Assembly: GCF_036226365.1 (NCBI RefSeq)
Contig: NZ_CP108462.1
Span: 7,844,501 to 7,908,500 of the forward strand
From: Streptomyces sp. NBC_01262
GTDB lineage: Bacteria; Actinomycetota; Actinomycetes; Streptomycetales; Streptomycetaceae
Length of the DNA: 64,000 nt
Direction: 5' to 3'
Shown here: piece after piece, positions 15,162-24,476 of the stretch
Layout of the letters: each line of letters starts with the position of its first letter
How positions within the stretch are numbered: position 1 is the first letter of the stretch
The notes under the pieces: model-generated
Seen by the model: the letters and a program-made list of their open reading frames with translations, nothing else
The model's database searches: none
Told to the model about the DNA's origin: nothing
Program-made: the position numbers and the translations under genes

Positions 15162-16981
15162 GCACGACCCGCCGCACCTTCCTGACGGCCGGCGCCGCCG
15201 GTGTCGCAGCCGCCGTCGGCCTCGCCACGGCCGGCCCGGCCCACGCCCGTACGCCGAGGACCACGATCCTCGTCCGCCCCGGCCAGTCCCTCCAGGCCGC
15301 GATCGACGCCACGCCCGACAACCCGCTCCACCCCTGGACCCTGGTCCTGGCCCCGGGCACCTACCGGCAGACCGTCGGCATCCCCGCCGCCAAGACCGGT
15401 CTGACCCTCACCGGGGCGACCGGCGACCCCCGTGACGTCGTGATCGTCTACGACAACGCCAACGGCACCGCCAAGCCCGACGGTTCGGGCACCTACGGCA
15501 CGGCCGGCTCCGCCACCTTCACCTCCTCCGCGCCCGGGCTGACCGTACGGGACCTGACCATCGCCAACGACTGGCTGCGCGCCGACCACCCGGCGATCAC
15601 CGGCACCCAGGCCGTCGCCGTGTACGCGACCGGCGACCGCACCTTCTTCGACCACGTCCGCCTGCTCGCCCACCAGGACACCCTCTTCGCGGACACCACC
15701 GCCCTCGACGCCTTCGACCGCCACTACTACCGCGACTGCTACATCGAGGGCGACGTGGACTTCGTCTTCGGCCGCGCGACCGCCTGCTTCGACCGGTGCG
15801 AATTCCACACCCTGGACCGGGCCGTCACCTTCACCCCCTACGGCATGGTCTTCGCCCCCTCCACCGCCCGCGCCAACCCCCGCGGCTTCCTCACGCTGCG
15901 CTCCCGTATCACCAGCGGCGCGCCCGACGCCGCCTACAAGATCGCCCGCCCCTGGGTGCCCTCGTACGAGACCACCGCCTGGCCGATGCTCACCCTCCGC
16001 GACACCTGGATCGGCCCCGGCATCGACGCCGTGACCCCGTACGTCAACATGCGCGAGGCCTATCCCTGGCAGACCATGCGCTTTCGCGAGTACGCCAACA
16101 TCGGCCCCGGCGCGGTGATCTCCGTGCCCGAGAACCGCCCCCAGCTCACCGCCGAGGAAGCCGCCGCCCAGACCCTGGAAACCCACCTCGGCGACTGGAC
16201 CCCGCAGCTCACCCCGCGCCACAGCGGGCCCGTCCGCAGACGCGGCGGTTTCACGGTCTACGCCGCCGGGGACTCCACCGCCTCGGTCTACGCGACCGAC
16301 ACCGCACCCCGCACCGGCTGGGCCCAGGCACTTCCGGTGTTCGTCCGCAAGGACGTCGTCGTGGACGACCGGGCGCTGTCCGGGGCCAGCTCGAAGAGTT
16401 ACGAGGACGCGGGGCTCCTGGACCACATACTGCGCGACATCGAACCCGGCGACTGGCTGCTGATCTCCTTCGGCCACAACGACGAGAAGACCACCGACCC
16501 GACCCGCGGCACCGACCCCTACACCACCTTCCAGTCCTACCTGCGCACCTACCTGGACGGCGCCCGTAGGCTCGGCGCCCACCCCGTCCTGGTCACCCCC
16601 GTCGAGCGCCGCCGCTTCGACGCCGAGGGCCACGCCTACGCCTCCCACGGCGCATACCCGGCCGCGATGGCCGCGCTGGCCGAGGAGGAGGACGTACCGC
16701 TCGTCGATCTCCAGGCCCTGAGCCTTGCGCTATGGGACGCGCTCGGCCCGGACGCCACCAAGGACTGCTTCCTCTGGCTCGACCCGGGCGAGAGCCCCAA
16801 CTACCCCACCGGGGTCTCCGACAACACCCACTTCCAGGCCCACGGCGCGATCGAGGTCGCCCGCCTCATCGCCCGCGACCTGCACGAGCAATGCCTGCTC
16901 CCACCGGGGGCGCTCACGGGGCTGGACGCCGCGGTACCGGACACCGCGATCGTCTGGCCCGAGCAACTCCCGGAGCTCTAG
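15158..16981 (+). CDS. Bifunctional CE8 pectin methylesterase - CE12 pectin/rhamnogalacturonan acetylesterase
   Basis: 607-residue Tat-exported fusion (TTRRTFLTAG). Residues about 35-350 form a CE8 domain with Asp174 in QDTL, Asp201 in GDVDFVFG and ARPW. After a short Pro/Arg linker, residues about 365-595 form an SGNH/CE12 esterase with Gly-Asp-Ser373, Asn441 in FGHND and the Asp555-x-x-His558 pair in SDNTHF. One polypeptide could remove methyl and acetyl groups together. ATGA overlap with the preceding CE8 gene. Confidence 0.9.
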   Translation: MSTTRRTFLTAGAAGVAAAVGLATAGPAHARTPRTTILVRPGQSLQAAIDATPDNPLHPWTLVLAPGTYRQTVGIPAAKTGLTLTGATGDPRDVVIVYDNANGTAKPDGSGTYGTAGSATFTSSAPGLTVRDLTIANDWLRADHPAITGTQAVAVYATGDRTFFDHVRLLAHQDTLFADTTALDAFDRHYYRDCYIEGDVDFVFGRATACFDRCEFHTLDRAVTFTPYGMVFAPSTARANPRGFLTLRSRITSGAPDAAYKIARPWVPSYETTAWPMLTLRDTWIGPGIDAVTPYVNMREAYPWQTMRFREYANIGPGAVISVPENRPQLTAEEAAAQTLETHLGDWTPQLTPRHSGPVRRRGGFTVYAAGDSTASVYATDTAPRTGWAQALPVFVRKDVVVDDRALSGASSKSYEDAGLLDHILRDIEPGDWLLISFGHNDEKTTDPTRGTDPYTTFQSYLRTYLDGARRLGAHPVLVTPVERRRFDAEGHAYASHGAYPAAMAALAEEEDVPLVDLQALSLALWDALGPDATKDCFLWLDPGESPNYPTGVSDNTHFQAHGAIEVARLIARDLHEQCLLPPGALTGLDAAVPDTAIVWPEQLPEL

Positions 16982-17044
16982 CCCGCGGTCCACGGCTCGC
17001 ATCCCTCCACGACGCCAGCCCCCACCCACGAAAGGAACCACGTC

Positions 17045-18151
17045 ATGAGCCGCACAATCCGTTCAGCCCTGACCGCCCTCGCGGTGGTCGGCGCAGCCAT
17101 GCTCGCCGCCCCCCAAGCACACGCCGCGACGGTGGTGGTCTCGACGACCGCCCAGCTGACCAGCGCCATCTCGTCGGCCACCGCCGGCACCGTCATCCAG
17201 GTGCGCGCGGGCACGTACTACCCGACGGCGACCCTGCAGTCCACCGCCAACGGCACGTCCTCCAGCCGGATCTACCTTCAGGCGTACGGCTCGGAGACCG
17301 TAAAGATCGACGGGTCGAGCCTTCCCTCCGGCGACTGGATCTTCAAGCTCACCGCCGACTACTGGACGGTCTCGAACATCACCTTCCAGAACTCGCCCGA
17401 CAGCGCGGTGGTCTGCCAGTCCTGCGCGTCGACGCTCTGGAGCAACATCAAGACCATCAACAACGGCGACTCCGGCTTCACCCTCACCGGTGACTCGACC
17501 ACCAACAACACCGTCCAGAACATCGACAGTTACGGCAACTACGACTCCGCCACCCACGGCGAGAACGCCGACGGCGTCGCCGTCAAGTTCGGTTCCGGCA
17601 CCGGCAATCTCGTCACCGGGGCCCGCCTGTACAACAACTCGGACGACGGCATCGACTTCTGGTCCTTCTCCTCGCCCGTCACCGTCGAGCACACCTGGTC
17701 CTTCGGCAACGGCGTCAACCGCTGGAGCGACAGCGCCTTCGCGGGCGACGGCAACGGCTACAAGCTCGGCGGCGACGGCGAGGTCGTCGCGCATGTCGTC
17801 AACAACTCCGCGGCCTGGGGCAACGCCGGCAACGGCTTCACCGAGAACTCCAACACCGGTGCGATCGTCATCAACCGCACCACCGCCTACGCCAACAGCA
17901 AGTACGGCTACTACTTCGCCACCAGCTCCGCCAAGCTCGGCAAGAACCTCGCCGTGAGCAACGGCACCGCCGTCTCCAAGGGCGGTTCCGTCACCTCGGC
18001 CGGCAACAACTGGGACTCCGGGATCTCGACCCCGTCGTTCATCTCCACCGACGCCACCACCTGCTACAACGCCCGCAGCTCCAGCGGCACGCTGCCCGCG
18101 ACGACGTTCCTGACCACCGGCAGCAGCACGATCGGCGCGACGATGAACTGA
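17045..18151 (+). CDS. Secreted pectate lyase, PL9-like (copy 1)
   Basis: 368-residue protein with a Sec signal peptide cut after AHA (about residue 28), followed by a right-handed beta-helix rich in Asn and Thr. Family PL9 features: a Ca-binding cluster of Asp176 (GENADG), Asp200, Asp201 and Asp204 (NSDDGID), and the presumed catalytic base Lys240 in GNGYKLGG. AAAGGAA precedes the ATG. It is followed by a paralogue at 18237. Endo- versus exo-action cannot be told from sequence. Confidence 0.85.
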   Translation: MSRTIRSALTALAVVGAAMLAAPQAHAATVVVSTTAQLTSAISSATAGTVIQVRAGTYYPTATLQSTANGTSSSRIYLQAYGSETVKIDGSSLPSGDWIFKLTADYWTVSNITFQNSPDSAVVCQSCASTLWSNIKTINNGDSGFTLTGDSTTNNTVQNIDSYGNYDSATHGENADGVAVKFGSGTGNLVTGARLYNNSDDGIDFWSFSSPVTVEHTWSFGNGVNRWSDSAFAGDGNGYKLGGDGEVVAHVVNNSAAWGNAGNGFTENSNTGAIVINRTTAYANSKYGYYFATSSAKLGKNLAVSNGTAVSKGGSVTSAGNNWDSGISTPSFISTDATTCYNARSSSGTLPATTFLTTGSSTIGATMN

Positions 18152-18236
18152 CCGGATGAACCGACCGGCGGCAACCTTTCGGAGGGCGGCGGCGACAAGG
18201 GGTGCGTAAGGACGCCCTTGAAAGGAACCGCCCACC

Positions 18237-19391
18237 GTGACGCCTTCCGCCGCCGGACGACACCGCAAGAACCGCACGCTCTCGATAGGCGCCGCACTGG
18301 TGGCAGCCGCCTGCGGGGCGGGTGTCTATCTCACCGCCTCGCAGGACGGCGCGCAGGCCGCGACCACCGTCACGGTGTCCACGACCGCCGCCCTCCAGTC
18401 CGCCGTGGCCAACGCCTCGGCGGGCACGGTCATCCAGGTGCGCGCGGGGACGTACTACCCGACGGCGACGCTCAAGAGCACGGCGAACGGCACGTCGGGC
18501 GCCCGGATCACCCTCACCGCGTACGGCTCGGAGAAGGTGAAGATCGACGGTTCGAAGCTGCCGTCGGGCTCGTGGCTGGCGGGGATCTACGGCAGTTACT
18601 GGACCGTATCCAACATCCAGTTCCAGAACTCGCCGGCGCAGGGCTTCGTGGTGACCTCCAGCACCGGCGGGATCTTCAAGAACCTGACCACGAACGGCAA
18701 CGGGGACAGCGGATTCACCCTTCGCGGTGACAACACCGTCGACAACCTCATCCAGAACCTGGACTCGTACAACAACTACGACGCCGCCAACCACGGCCAG
18801 AACGCGGACGGCCTCGCCATCAAGTTCGGTTCCGGCAGCGGGAACAAGGTCACCGGGGCCCGCCTGTACAACAACTCCGACGACGGTATGGACCTGTGGC
18901 AGTGGGCCACCCCCGTCACCATCGAGCACAGCTGGTCCTACGGCAACGGCAAGAACCGCTGGTCCGACACCGCCTTCGAGGGCAACGGCAACGGCTTCAA
19001 GCTCGGCGGTGGCGGCACCGCCACGGCGCATGTGGTGAACAACGACGCGGCCTGGAACAACGCGTCCAACGGCTTCACCGAGAACAGCAACACCGGCGCG
19101 ATCAACCTCAACCGCAACACCGCCTACGCCAACGCCGGAACCGGCTACTACTTCGCCACCGGCGCCGCCCGCCTCGGCAAGAACCTCGCCGTCTCCAACA
19201 CCGCCGGCAAGGACAAGGTCAGCGGCTCGGTCGTCTCGGCCGGCAACAACTGGGACTCCGGGATCACGACCCCGTCCTTCGTCTCGACGGACGCCACGAC
19301 GGCGTACGGCTCCCGCAAGTCCGACGGCTCGCTGCCCGCGACCACCTTCCTGACGACCGGCAGCACGACCATCGGCTCGACGATGAACTAG
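18237..19391 (+). CDS. Secreted pectate lyase, PL9-like (copy 2)
   Basis: 384-residue paralogue of the preceding gene with a GTG start and AAAGGAA at 18221-18227. The N-terminus is longer and basic (RHRKNR) before the hydrophobic segment and QAA cleavage region. Asp215, Asp216 and Asp219 (NSDDGMD) and Lys255 (GNGFKLGG) keep the PL9 active-site pattern. The copies are very similar from the repeated STTA segment to the C-terminal GSTMN, so the duplication appears fairly recent. Confidence 0.85.
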   Translation: MTPSAAGRHRKNRTLSIGAALVAAACGAGVYLTASQDGAQAATTVTVSTTAALQSAVANASAGTVIQVRAGTYYPTATLKSTANGTSGARITLTAYGSEKVKIDGSKLPSGSWLAGIYGSYWTVSNIQFQNSPAQGFVVTSSTGGIFKNLTTNGNGDSGFTLRGDNTVDNLIQNLDSYNNYDAANHGQNADGLAIKFGSGSGNKVTGARLYNNSDDGMDLWQWATPVTIEHSWSYGNGKNRWSDTAFEGNGNGFKLGGGGTATAHVVNNDAAWNNASNGFTENSNTGAINLNRNTAYANAGTGYYFATGAARLGKNLAVSNTAGKDKVSGSVVSAGNNWDSGITTPSFVSTDATTAYGSRKSDGSLPATTFLTTGSTTIGSTMN

Positions 19392-19413
19392 GGGCTGTCC
19401 GGCCGCGAAAGCA

Positions 19414-19451
19414 GCCCGTACCGGGGGGAAGGGGAGGCACCCGGTACGGGC
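19414..19451. terminator. Bidirectional terminator between convergent operons
   Basis: GCCCGTACCGG (19414-19424) and its perfect complement (19441-19451) form an 11-bp stem with a 16-base purine-rich loop, 22 bases after the PL9 stop and 22 before the end of the convergent permease gene. Confidence 0.65.
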
Positions 19452-19472
19452 CGTATCTCGCAAGCTCGCAGC

Positions 19473-20321
19473 TCAGCCGCGCACGGCCCCCTCCGTCGCG
19501 CCGGCGATGAAGCCGCGTGCGAACAGGGCGAAGACCAGGACCAGCGGGGCGGAGGCCATCAGCACGGCGGCCATCACCATGCTGTAGTCGGTGCCGTGCC
19601 CGATGTTGAGCTGGGCCAGGGACACCTGGAGGGTGAGCTTGTCGGGATTGTTGAGCACGATCAGCGGCCAGATGTAGTCGTTCCAGGCGCCGACGAAGGC
19701 GAAGATGCCCAGGAACGACAGGGCGGGCCGGATCGTCGGGACGCACACGTGCCAGTACTGCCGCAGGAAGCCGCAGCCGTCCATGCGGGCGGCGTCGAGC
19801 AGTTCGTCGGGCACGCCCGTGGTGATGTACTGCCGCAGCCAGAAGATGCCGAAGGCGTTGGCGAGGGCGGGCGGGACGAGCGCCTGGAGGGAGCCGACCC
19901 AGCCGAGGTCGACCATGATCAGGTACTGCGGGATGATCGCCAGCTGGAGCGGCAGCATGAAGAAGCCGATCAGCAGCCCGAAGAGCCACTTGCGGCCGGG
20001 GAAGTCGAACTTGGCGAAGGTGAAGGCCGCTATCGAGTCGACGAGCAGCACCAGCACGGTGGTGGCGACGGCGACGATGACGGTGTTGAGCATCGACCCG
20101 AAGAAGTCGACGGTGTCCAGCACATGCCGGATGTTCTCCAGCAGGTGGGAGCCGAATGTCATCTTCGGCGGGCTCTTGTAGATGTCCTTGGTGGTGTTGG
20201 TCGCCATGACGATCGTCCAGTAGAACGGGAAGATCGACAGGAGGACCGCGGTGGCCAGCAGCAGGTGGGTGCCGAGCCCACGGGGCCGTCGGCGCCGCTG
20301 CGCGCGGTTCACGGTGCTCAT
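19473..20321 (-). CDS. Carbohydrate ABC transporter permease (MalG type)
   Basis: 282-residue integral membrane protein, six predicted segments, EAA loop ELLDAARMDGCGFLRQYWHV near the C-terminal third. Last gene of the minus-strand operon kinase, binding protein, permease, permease. Its ATG overlaps the upstream TGA by four bases. The substrate is unknown; divergence from DeoR and a set of glycosidases suggests a mannose-, glucose- or galactose-containing oligosaccharide. Confidence 0.9.
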   Translation of the reverse strand: MSTVNRAQRRRRPRGLGTHLLLATAVLLSIFPFYWTIVMATNTTKDIYKSPPKMTFGSHLLENIRHVLDTVDFFGSMLNTVIVAVATTVLVLLVDSIAAFTFAKFDFPGRKWLFGLLIGFFMLPLQLAIIPQYLIMVDLGWVGSLQALVPPALANAFGIFWLRQYITTGVPDELLDAARMDGCGFLRQYWHVCVPTIRPALSFLGIFAFVGAWNDYIWPLIVLNNPDKLTLQVSLAQLNIGHGTDYSMVMAAVLMASAPLVLVFALFARGFIAGATEGAVRG

Positions 20322-21316
20322 GACTTCTTCCCCCTTTGGACGAGGCGCCAGTTGATGATGACGAGCACCAGGATGAACAGGAAGAACGTCCAGACGATTG
20401 CCGCGCCGTAGCCGTAGTCGTTGTTGGCGAACGCCGACTGGTAGAAGTACAGCAGCGTGGTCAGGCCTGCCTGGCCGGGTCCGCCGAGGTTGGCGTTGGC
20501 GGCGTTGCTGCCGAACAGGACCTGGGGTTCGCTGAAGCTCTGCAGGCCGTTGATGGTCGAGATGATGATCGTGAACAGGATGATCGGCTTCAGGATCGGG
20601 ACGGTGATCTTGAAGAAGGTGCGGATCGGGCCCGCGCCGTCGATCTTGGCGGCCTCGTAGACCTCACCGGGGATCGCCTGGAGACCGGCCAGATAGATGA
20701 TCATGTTGTAGCCGGTCCACTGCCAGGTCATCAGCATCGCGATGACCAGCTTGATGGTCCAGGGGTTGCTCAGCCAGGGGACCTCGGGCAGTCCCACCAT
20801 GTGCAGGATCGCGTTGACCAGGCCGAAGTTGTTGCTGAAGACCGCACTGAAGAAGATCGCGACCGCCACGATGGAGGTGACGTTCGGCAGGAACAGCGCG
20901 ATCCGGTAGAAGCCCTTGAAGCGGCGTACGGAGTTCAGCAGGGTGGCCAGCACCAGCGCCCCGAAGAGCATGGGCACGGTGGACAGCACCCAGATGGTCA
21001 GGGTGTTGCGCACCGACAGCCAGAACACCGGGTCCTTGAACAGGAACCGGAACTGCTGGAACCCGACGAAGGTGATGTCGCCGAGGCCGTCCCAGCGGTG
21101 GAAGGCCAGGTAGAGCGAGTAGATCACCGGCCACAGCATGAACACCGTGAACACGATGTAGAAGGGCGAGATCGCCAGGTACTGCGGCCAGAAGGAGAGC
21201 ACCCGCCGCCCCCGGCCCTTCGGCCCCGCCGGAGCGGGGCGCCGTGGCCGGAACCGGGCGGCAGTCCTCGGAGCCGGAGCGGCCGGGGGAGCGGTGGGGG
21301 CGGCGGATGAGGTCAC
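20318..21316 (-). CDS. Carbohydrate ABC transporter permease (MalF type)
   Basis: 332-residue partner permease. The first 40 residues are Ala/Pro/Arg-rich and cytosolic, then six membrane segments, with EAA loop EVYEAAKIDGAGPIRTFFKI. The start is a GTG that overlaps the TGA of the binding-protein gene (GTGA), indicating translational coupling. Confidence 0.9.
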   Translation of the reverse strand: MTSSAAPTAPPAAPAPRTAARFRPRRPAPAGPKGRGRRVLSFWPQYLAISPFYIVFTVFMLWPVIYSLYLAFHRWDGLGDITFVGFQQFRFLFKDPVFWLSVRNTLTIWVLSTVPMLFGALVLATLLNSVRRFKGFYRIALFLPNVTSIVAVAIFFSAVFSNNFGLVNAILHMVGLPEVPWLSNPWTIKLVIAMLMTWQWTGYNMIIYLAGLQAIPGEVYEAAKIDGAGPIRTFFKITVPILKPIILFTIIISTINGLQSFSEPQVLFGSNAANANLGGPGQAGLTTLLYFYQSAFANNDYGYGAAIVWTFFLFILVLVIINWRLVQRGKKS

Positions 21317-22596
21317 ACGCTCACACCCTGGCGCTGCGCGATCTGCTTGGCCTGGCTGACCGCGTCCTTCCAGGCGTCGTCGGGCTTCTTGCCCGAGGAC
21401 TCGATCTTGGTCAGCTCGGTGGCGTACGGGGCGTAGACCGCGGCGTCCGCCGGGGCCTCGTACGCGACCGGGATGTTGCTTGCCGCCGGGCCGAAGACCT
21501 CGATGATCTTCTGGCCGCCGAAGAAGGCGTCGCCGCCGGTCAGCGCCGGGAGCTTGTACGCGGCCGGGGCGGACGGGAAGAGCGCGGCGTCGGTGAAGCC
21601 ACGGGCCTGGTTGTCCGCGTCGAGCAGCCAGGAGATGATCTTGAAGGCTTCCTCGGGGTTACGGCACTGCTTGGGCAGCGCCAGGAACGAGCCGCCGTTG
21701 TTGGCCGGGCCGCCGGGCATCGGGGCCACCCGCCACTTGCCCTTGGTGCCGGGCGCCGCCTGCTCGATGTCCAGGGCGTGCCAGGCCGCGCCTATCTCGG
21801 TGCCGAGGATGCCGCTGCTGATGGCCTGGTTCCAGCTGGTGTCGTTGACCTTGGCGTCGATGCCCAGCGTGTAGGGGCGCACCGCGGTGTTCCAGGCGGT
21901 GCGGATGTGGTCCTGGTCGCCGATGAACTTGTTGTTCTCGTCGATCATGCGCTTGGTGCCCTGGCCGACGGCGTTGCTGAAGACCGCGCTGATGTTGTTG
22001 ACCAGGAAGGTCTTCGGCAGCGCCTTGTGCAGCTCGGTGCCGAGCGCGAACCAGTCCTCCCAGGTCTTGACCTCCGCCGCGACCTTGTCGGGGTCGGTGG
22101 GCAGCCCGGCCTTGGCGAACAGGTCCTCGCGGTAGTACATCGCGGTCGGGCCGATGTCGATCGGGAAGCCGATCTGCTTGCCGTCCTTGGTCTGGGCGAG
22201 CTTGGTCTTCCACTCCAGGTACTGCGAGGAGATCTTCTTGAAGCCGAGGTCGTTGAGGTCCAGGAACCGGCTCGCGTTCGGCAGGAAGGACGCCATGTCC
22301 TCGCCCTTGATACCGGTGATGTCGGGGATGCCCACGCCGCCGGCGATCGTCGTCAGCAGCTTGGTCTTGAACTCGCCGCCGATCTGCGCCGACTTCAGCG
22401 ACACCTCGGTGAAGTGCGTCTTGGCGTCCGCCACGACCTTGTCGCTCAGACCGCCGCCCCAGTACCACAGGGTGAGGTTCTTGCCGTTCTTGGTGCCGCC
22501 GCTGCCCGAGCCGGAGGTACCGCACGCGGCGGTCATGCCGGCGGCGGCGGCGGTCAGCGCGGCGGCCTGCAGAAATCGTCTGCGTGAAACATCCAC
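21313..22596 (-). CDS. Sugar-binding lipoprotein of ABC transporter, Tat-type signal
   Basis: 427-residue solute-binding protein. The N-terminus has a twin-arginine motif (SRRRFLQ) followed by a lipobox at TAAC, so it is likely Tat-exported and lipidated. The GTG start at 22596 has AGGAG just upstream. Longer in-frame readings run into the kinase gene and are discarded. It starts about ten bases after the kinase stop, so kinase, binding protein and permeases form one operon. Confidence 0.9.
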   Translation of the reverse strand: MDVSRRRFLQAAALTAAAAGMTAACGTSGSGSGGTKNGKNLTLWYWGGGLSDKVVADAKTHFTEVSLKSAQIGGEFKTKLLTTIAGGVGIPDITGIKGEDMASFLPNASRFLDLNDLGFKKISSQYLEWKTKLAQTKDGKQIGFPIDIGPTAMYYREDLFAKAGLPTDPDKVAAEVKTWEDWFALGTELHKALPKTFLVNNISAVFSNAVGQGTKRMIDENNKFIGDQDHIRTAWNTAVRPYTLGIDAKVNDTSWNQAISSGILGTEIGAAWHALDIEQAAPGTKGKWRVAPMPGGPANNGGSFLALPKQCRNPEEAFKIISWLLDADNQARGFTDAALFPSAPAAYKLPALTGGDAFFGGQKIIEVFGPAASNIPVAYEAPADAAVYAPYATELTKIESSGKKPDDAWKDAVSQAKQIAQRQGVSV

Positions 22597-22606
22597 AGTA
22601 GCTCTC

Positions 22607-23506
22607 CTACTTTTCGTGCTGTACGAGCGGTTCGAGGTCATCCAGGAACGGCGCGGCGGCCGCTCCGCCGATCCGCTGCACTGACAGCGAGGCGGCGAGG
22701 TTGGCGAAGCGCAGCCGCTCGGCGAGCGGCCGGCCGGAAAGGGTGGCCGCGACCAGCGCGGCGCCGAAGACATCCCCGGCGCCGGTGCTGTCCAGGGCCG
22801 GTACGTCGAGTCCGCCGACTTCGGCGCGCTCGCCGGTCGTACGGTCCACGGCGATCGCCCCGTCGCCGCCGAGGGTGACCACGGCGAGCGGCACGAGCGC
22901 GCTGAGCACCTCCAGCGCGGCGTACGGGGAGTCCTTGCCGGTGTAGGCCATGGCTTCGACATCGTTGGGGAGGAACGCATGGCAGTCGGAGAGCTGGGCG
23001 AGAATCGCCTCGCCGTGACGCTCGGCCTGTTCCCAGCCGGCGTCGGCGAAGACCATGGTGCCCGCGTCGGCCGCCTTGCGTATCCAGTCCTGCGGCTCGG
23101 GTCCGAGGTGGACCACGGCCGCGCGGGCCGGCGGCGGGGTGCCGATCAGCTCGTCGGGCGTCTGCGGCGGGGGCCGGCCGTGGGTGACCAGGGCGCGGTC
23201 GCCGTCGTAGGCGAGGGAGACGGTAACGGGGGTCGGCCAGTCGGGGTAGGTCCGTGAGCGGGACAGATCGATGTCCTCGGCGTGCGTGAGCTGCTCACGG
23301 CAGTACTCGCCGGCGACATCGTCGCCGAAGGCTGCCGCGAGGGATACGCGCATGCCGAGCCGGCTCAGCGCCACCGCGAAGTTCGCGATGCCGCCGGGGC
23401 TGTAGCCGATGTCCTTCGTCCAGACCTCGGTGCCCGGCGTCGGAGCATGCTCCAGGCCGGTGAAGCCGATGTCGTAGAAGAGCAAACCGGACAGAAAGAC
23501 GTCCAT
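22607..23506 (-). CDS. PfkB-family carbohydrate kinase
   Basis: 299-residue ribokinase-fold kinase. The N-terminal GGIANFA (38-44) corresponds to the first PfkB signature, and DSTGAGD (239-245) to the second, with Asp245 as catalytic base and an anion hole of small residues. It would phosphorylate a sugar delivered by the transporter encoded downstream. Substrate (fructose, ribose, 2-keto-3-deoxygluconate or other) is not decided by sequence. It is divergent from the DeoR gene, whose family normally senses sugar phosphates. Confidence 0.85.
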   Translation of the reverse strand: MDVFLSGLLFYDIGFTGLEHAPTPGTEVWTKDIGYSPGGIANFAVALSRLGMRVSLAAAFGDDVAGEYCREQLTHAEDIDLSRSRTYPDWPTPVTVSLAYDGDRALVTHGRPPPQTPDELIGTPPPARAAVVHLGPEPQDWIRKAADAGTMVFADAGWEQAERHGEAILAQLSDCHAFLPNDVEAMAYTGKDSPYAALEVLSALVPLAVVTLGGDGAIAVDRTTGERAEVGGLDVPALDSTGAGDVFGAALVAATLSGRPLAERLRFANLAASLSVQRIGGAAAAPFLDDLEPLVQHEK

Positions 23507-23556
23507 ACGACCTTTCCTCTCAAGGAGAGGCGGGAATTACGCAGGAGTTTGCACCC

Positions 23557-23606
23557 CGAGCAGAGTTTTGACAATAGTCGCTCAGAAAAATGCGTGACTC
23601 TGCTCG
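23557..23606. promoter_or_regulatory. Long inverted repeat in the PfkB/DeoR divergent region
   Basis: CGAGCAGAGT (23557-23566) and its perfect complement ACTCTGCTCG (23597-23606) flank 30 bases. Immediately inside the left arm is TTGACA (23568-23573), a consensus -35. The arms are 40 bp apart, about four helical turns, which suits a DeoR dimer pair. The regulator is inferred from position. Confidence 0.5.
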
Positions 23607-23629
23607 ACTTTGAAGGGTATGGTCAGCGC

Positions 23630-24400
23630 ATGCTTCCCGACCGACGCCATGAGCTGATCCTCCGGGCCCTGCGCTCGGACGGTCCCACCACCGTCACCGT
23701 GCTCGCCGAGCTCCTCGGTGCCAGCCAGGCGACGATCCGGCGCGACCTTCTGCAGTTGGAGGAGGAGGGCCTTCTCAAGCGCGTCTACGGTGGAGCGGTT
23801 CCGGTCATCGGCGAGGACGACCCCTTCACCGATGTCGCCGGCGTACGGGTCGAGGCCAAGGACGAACTCGCCGCCTGGTGCGCACAGCTCGTCCGCGACG
23901 GCGAGACCGTGCTCCTCGACATCGGCACCACCGCGCACCGGGTTGCCCGGCACCTCCATGGCCGCGCCCTCACGGTCATCACCAGCAATCTTGCCGTGTA
24001 CGAGGAGCTCCAGGACGACAAGGAGATCCAGCTCATACTGCTCGGCGGCGTCGTCCGGCGTGACTACCGCTCCCTTGTGGGCTTCCTCACCGAGGACAAC
24101 CTCCGCCAGGTCCGCGCCGACGTGCTCTTCCTCGGCACGAGCGGTGTGCGGCCCGACGGCCAGGTGCTGGACACCACGGCCGTTGAGGTACCGGTCAAGC
24201 GGGCCATGATCGCCGCCAGCGACAAGGTGGTGCTGGTGGCCGACGCCGCGAAGTTCCCCGGCACCGGCATGGCCCGGGTCTGCGGACCCGAGGATCTGGA
24301 CGTCGTCGTGACCAACGCACCGGCGGACGCCAAGACCCGTGCCTCGCTGAACGAGGCGGGGGTCGAGGTGATCGAGGTGCCGGCCGACGTCCCTGAATAG
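23630..24400 (+). CDS. DeoR-family transcriptional regulator
   Basis: 256-residue repressor-type protein. The N-terminal HTH (about residues 5-57) includes LLGASQATIRRDLLQLEEEG, the DeoR signature, and the C-terminal DeoRC sugar-phosphate sensor starts near 75 with DIGTTA and ends with VEVPVKRAMI and DAAKFPGTG. It probably controls the divergent kinase/transporter operon and the downstream glycosidase genes, answering to a phosphorylated sugar made by the kinase. The ATG at 23630 has GAAGGG upstream; a GTG at 23594 lies inside the inverted repeat and is less likely. Confidence 0.85.
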   Translation: MLPDRRHELILRALRSDGPTTVTVLAELLGASQATIRRDLLQLEEEGLLKRVYGGAVPVIGEDDPFTDVAGVRVEAKDELAAWCAQLVRDGETVLLDIGTTAHRVARHLHGRALTVITSNLAVYEELQDDKEIQLILLGGVVRRDYRSLVGFLTEDNLRQVRADVLFLGTSGVRPDGQVLDTTAVEVPVKRAMIAASDKVVLVADAAKFPGTGMARVCGPEDLDVVVTNAPADAKTRASLNEAGVEVIEVPADVPE

Positions 24401-24476
24401 CCCAGCGGCCCCGGGTGACCCAGCACCCCCGCTCCATACCCCACCCCCACAGCTCGGCATCGCGAGGTGTATCCCC

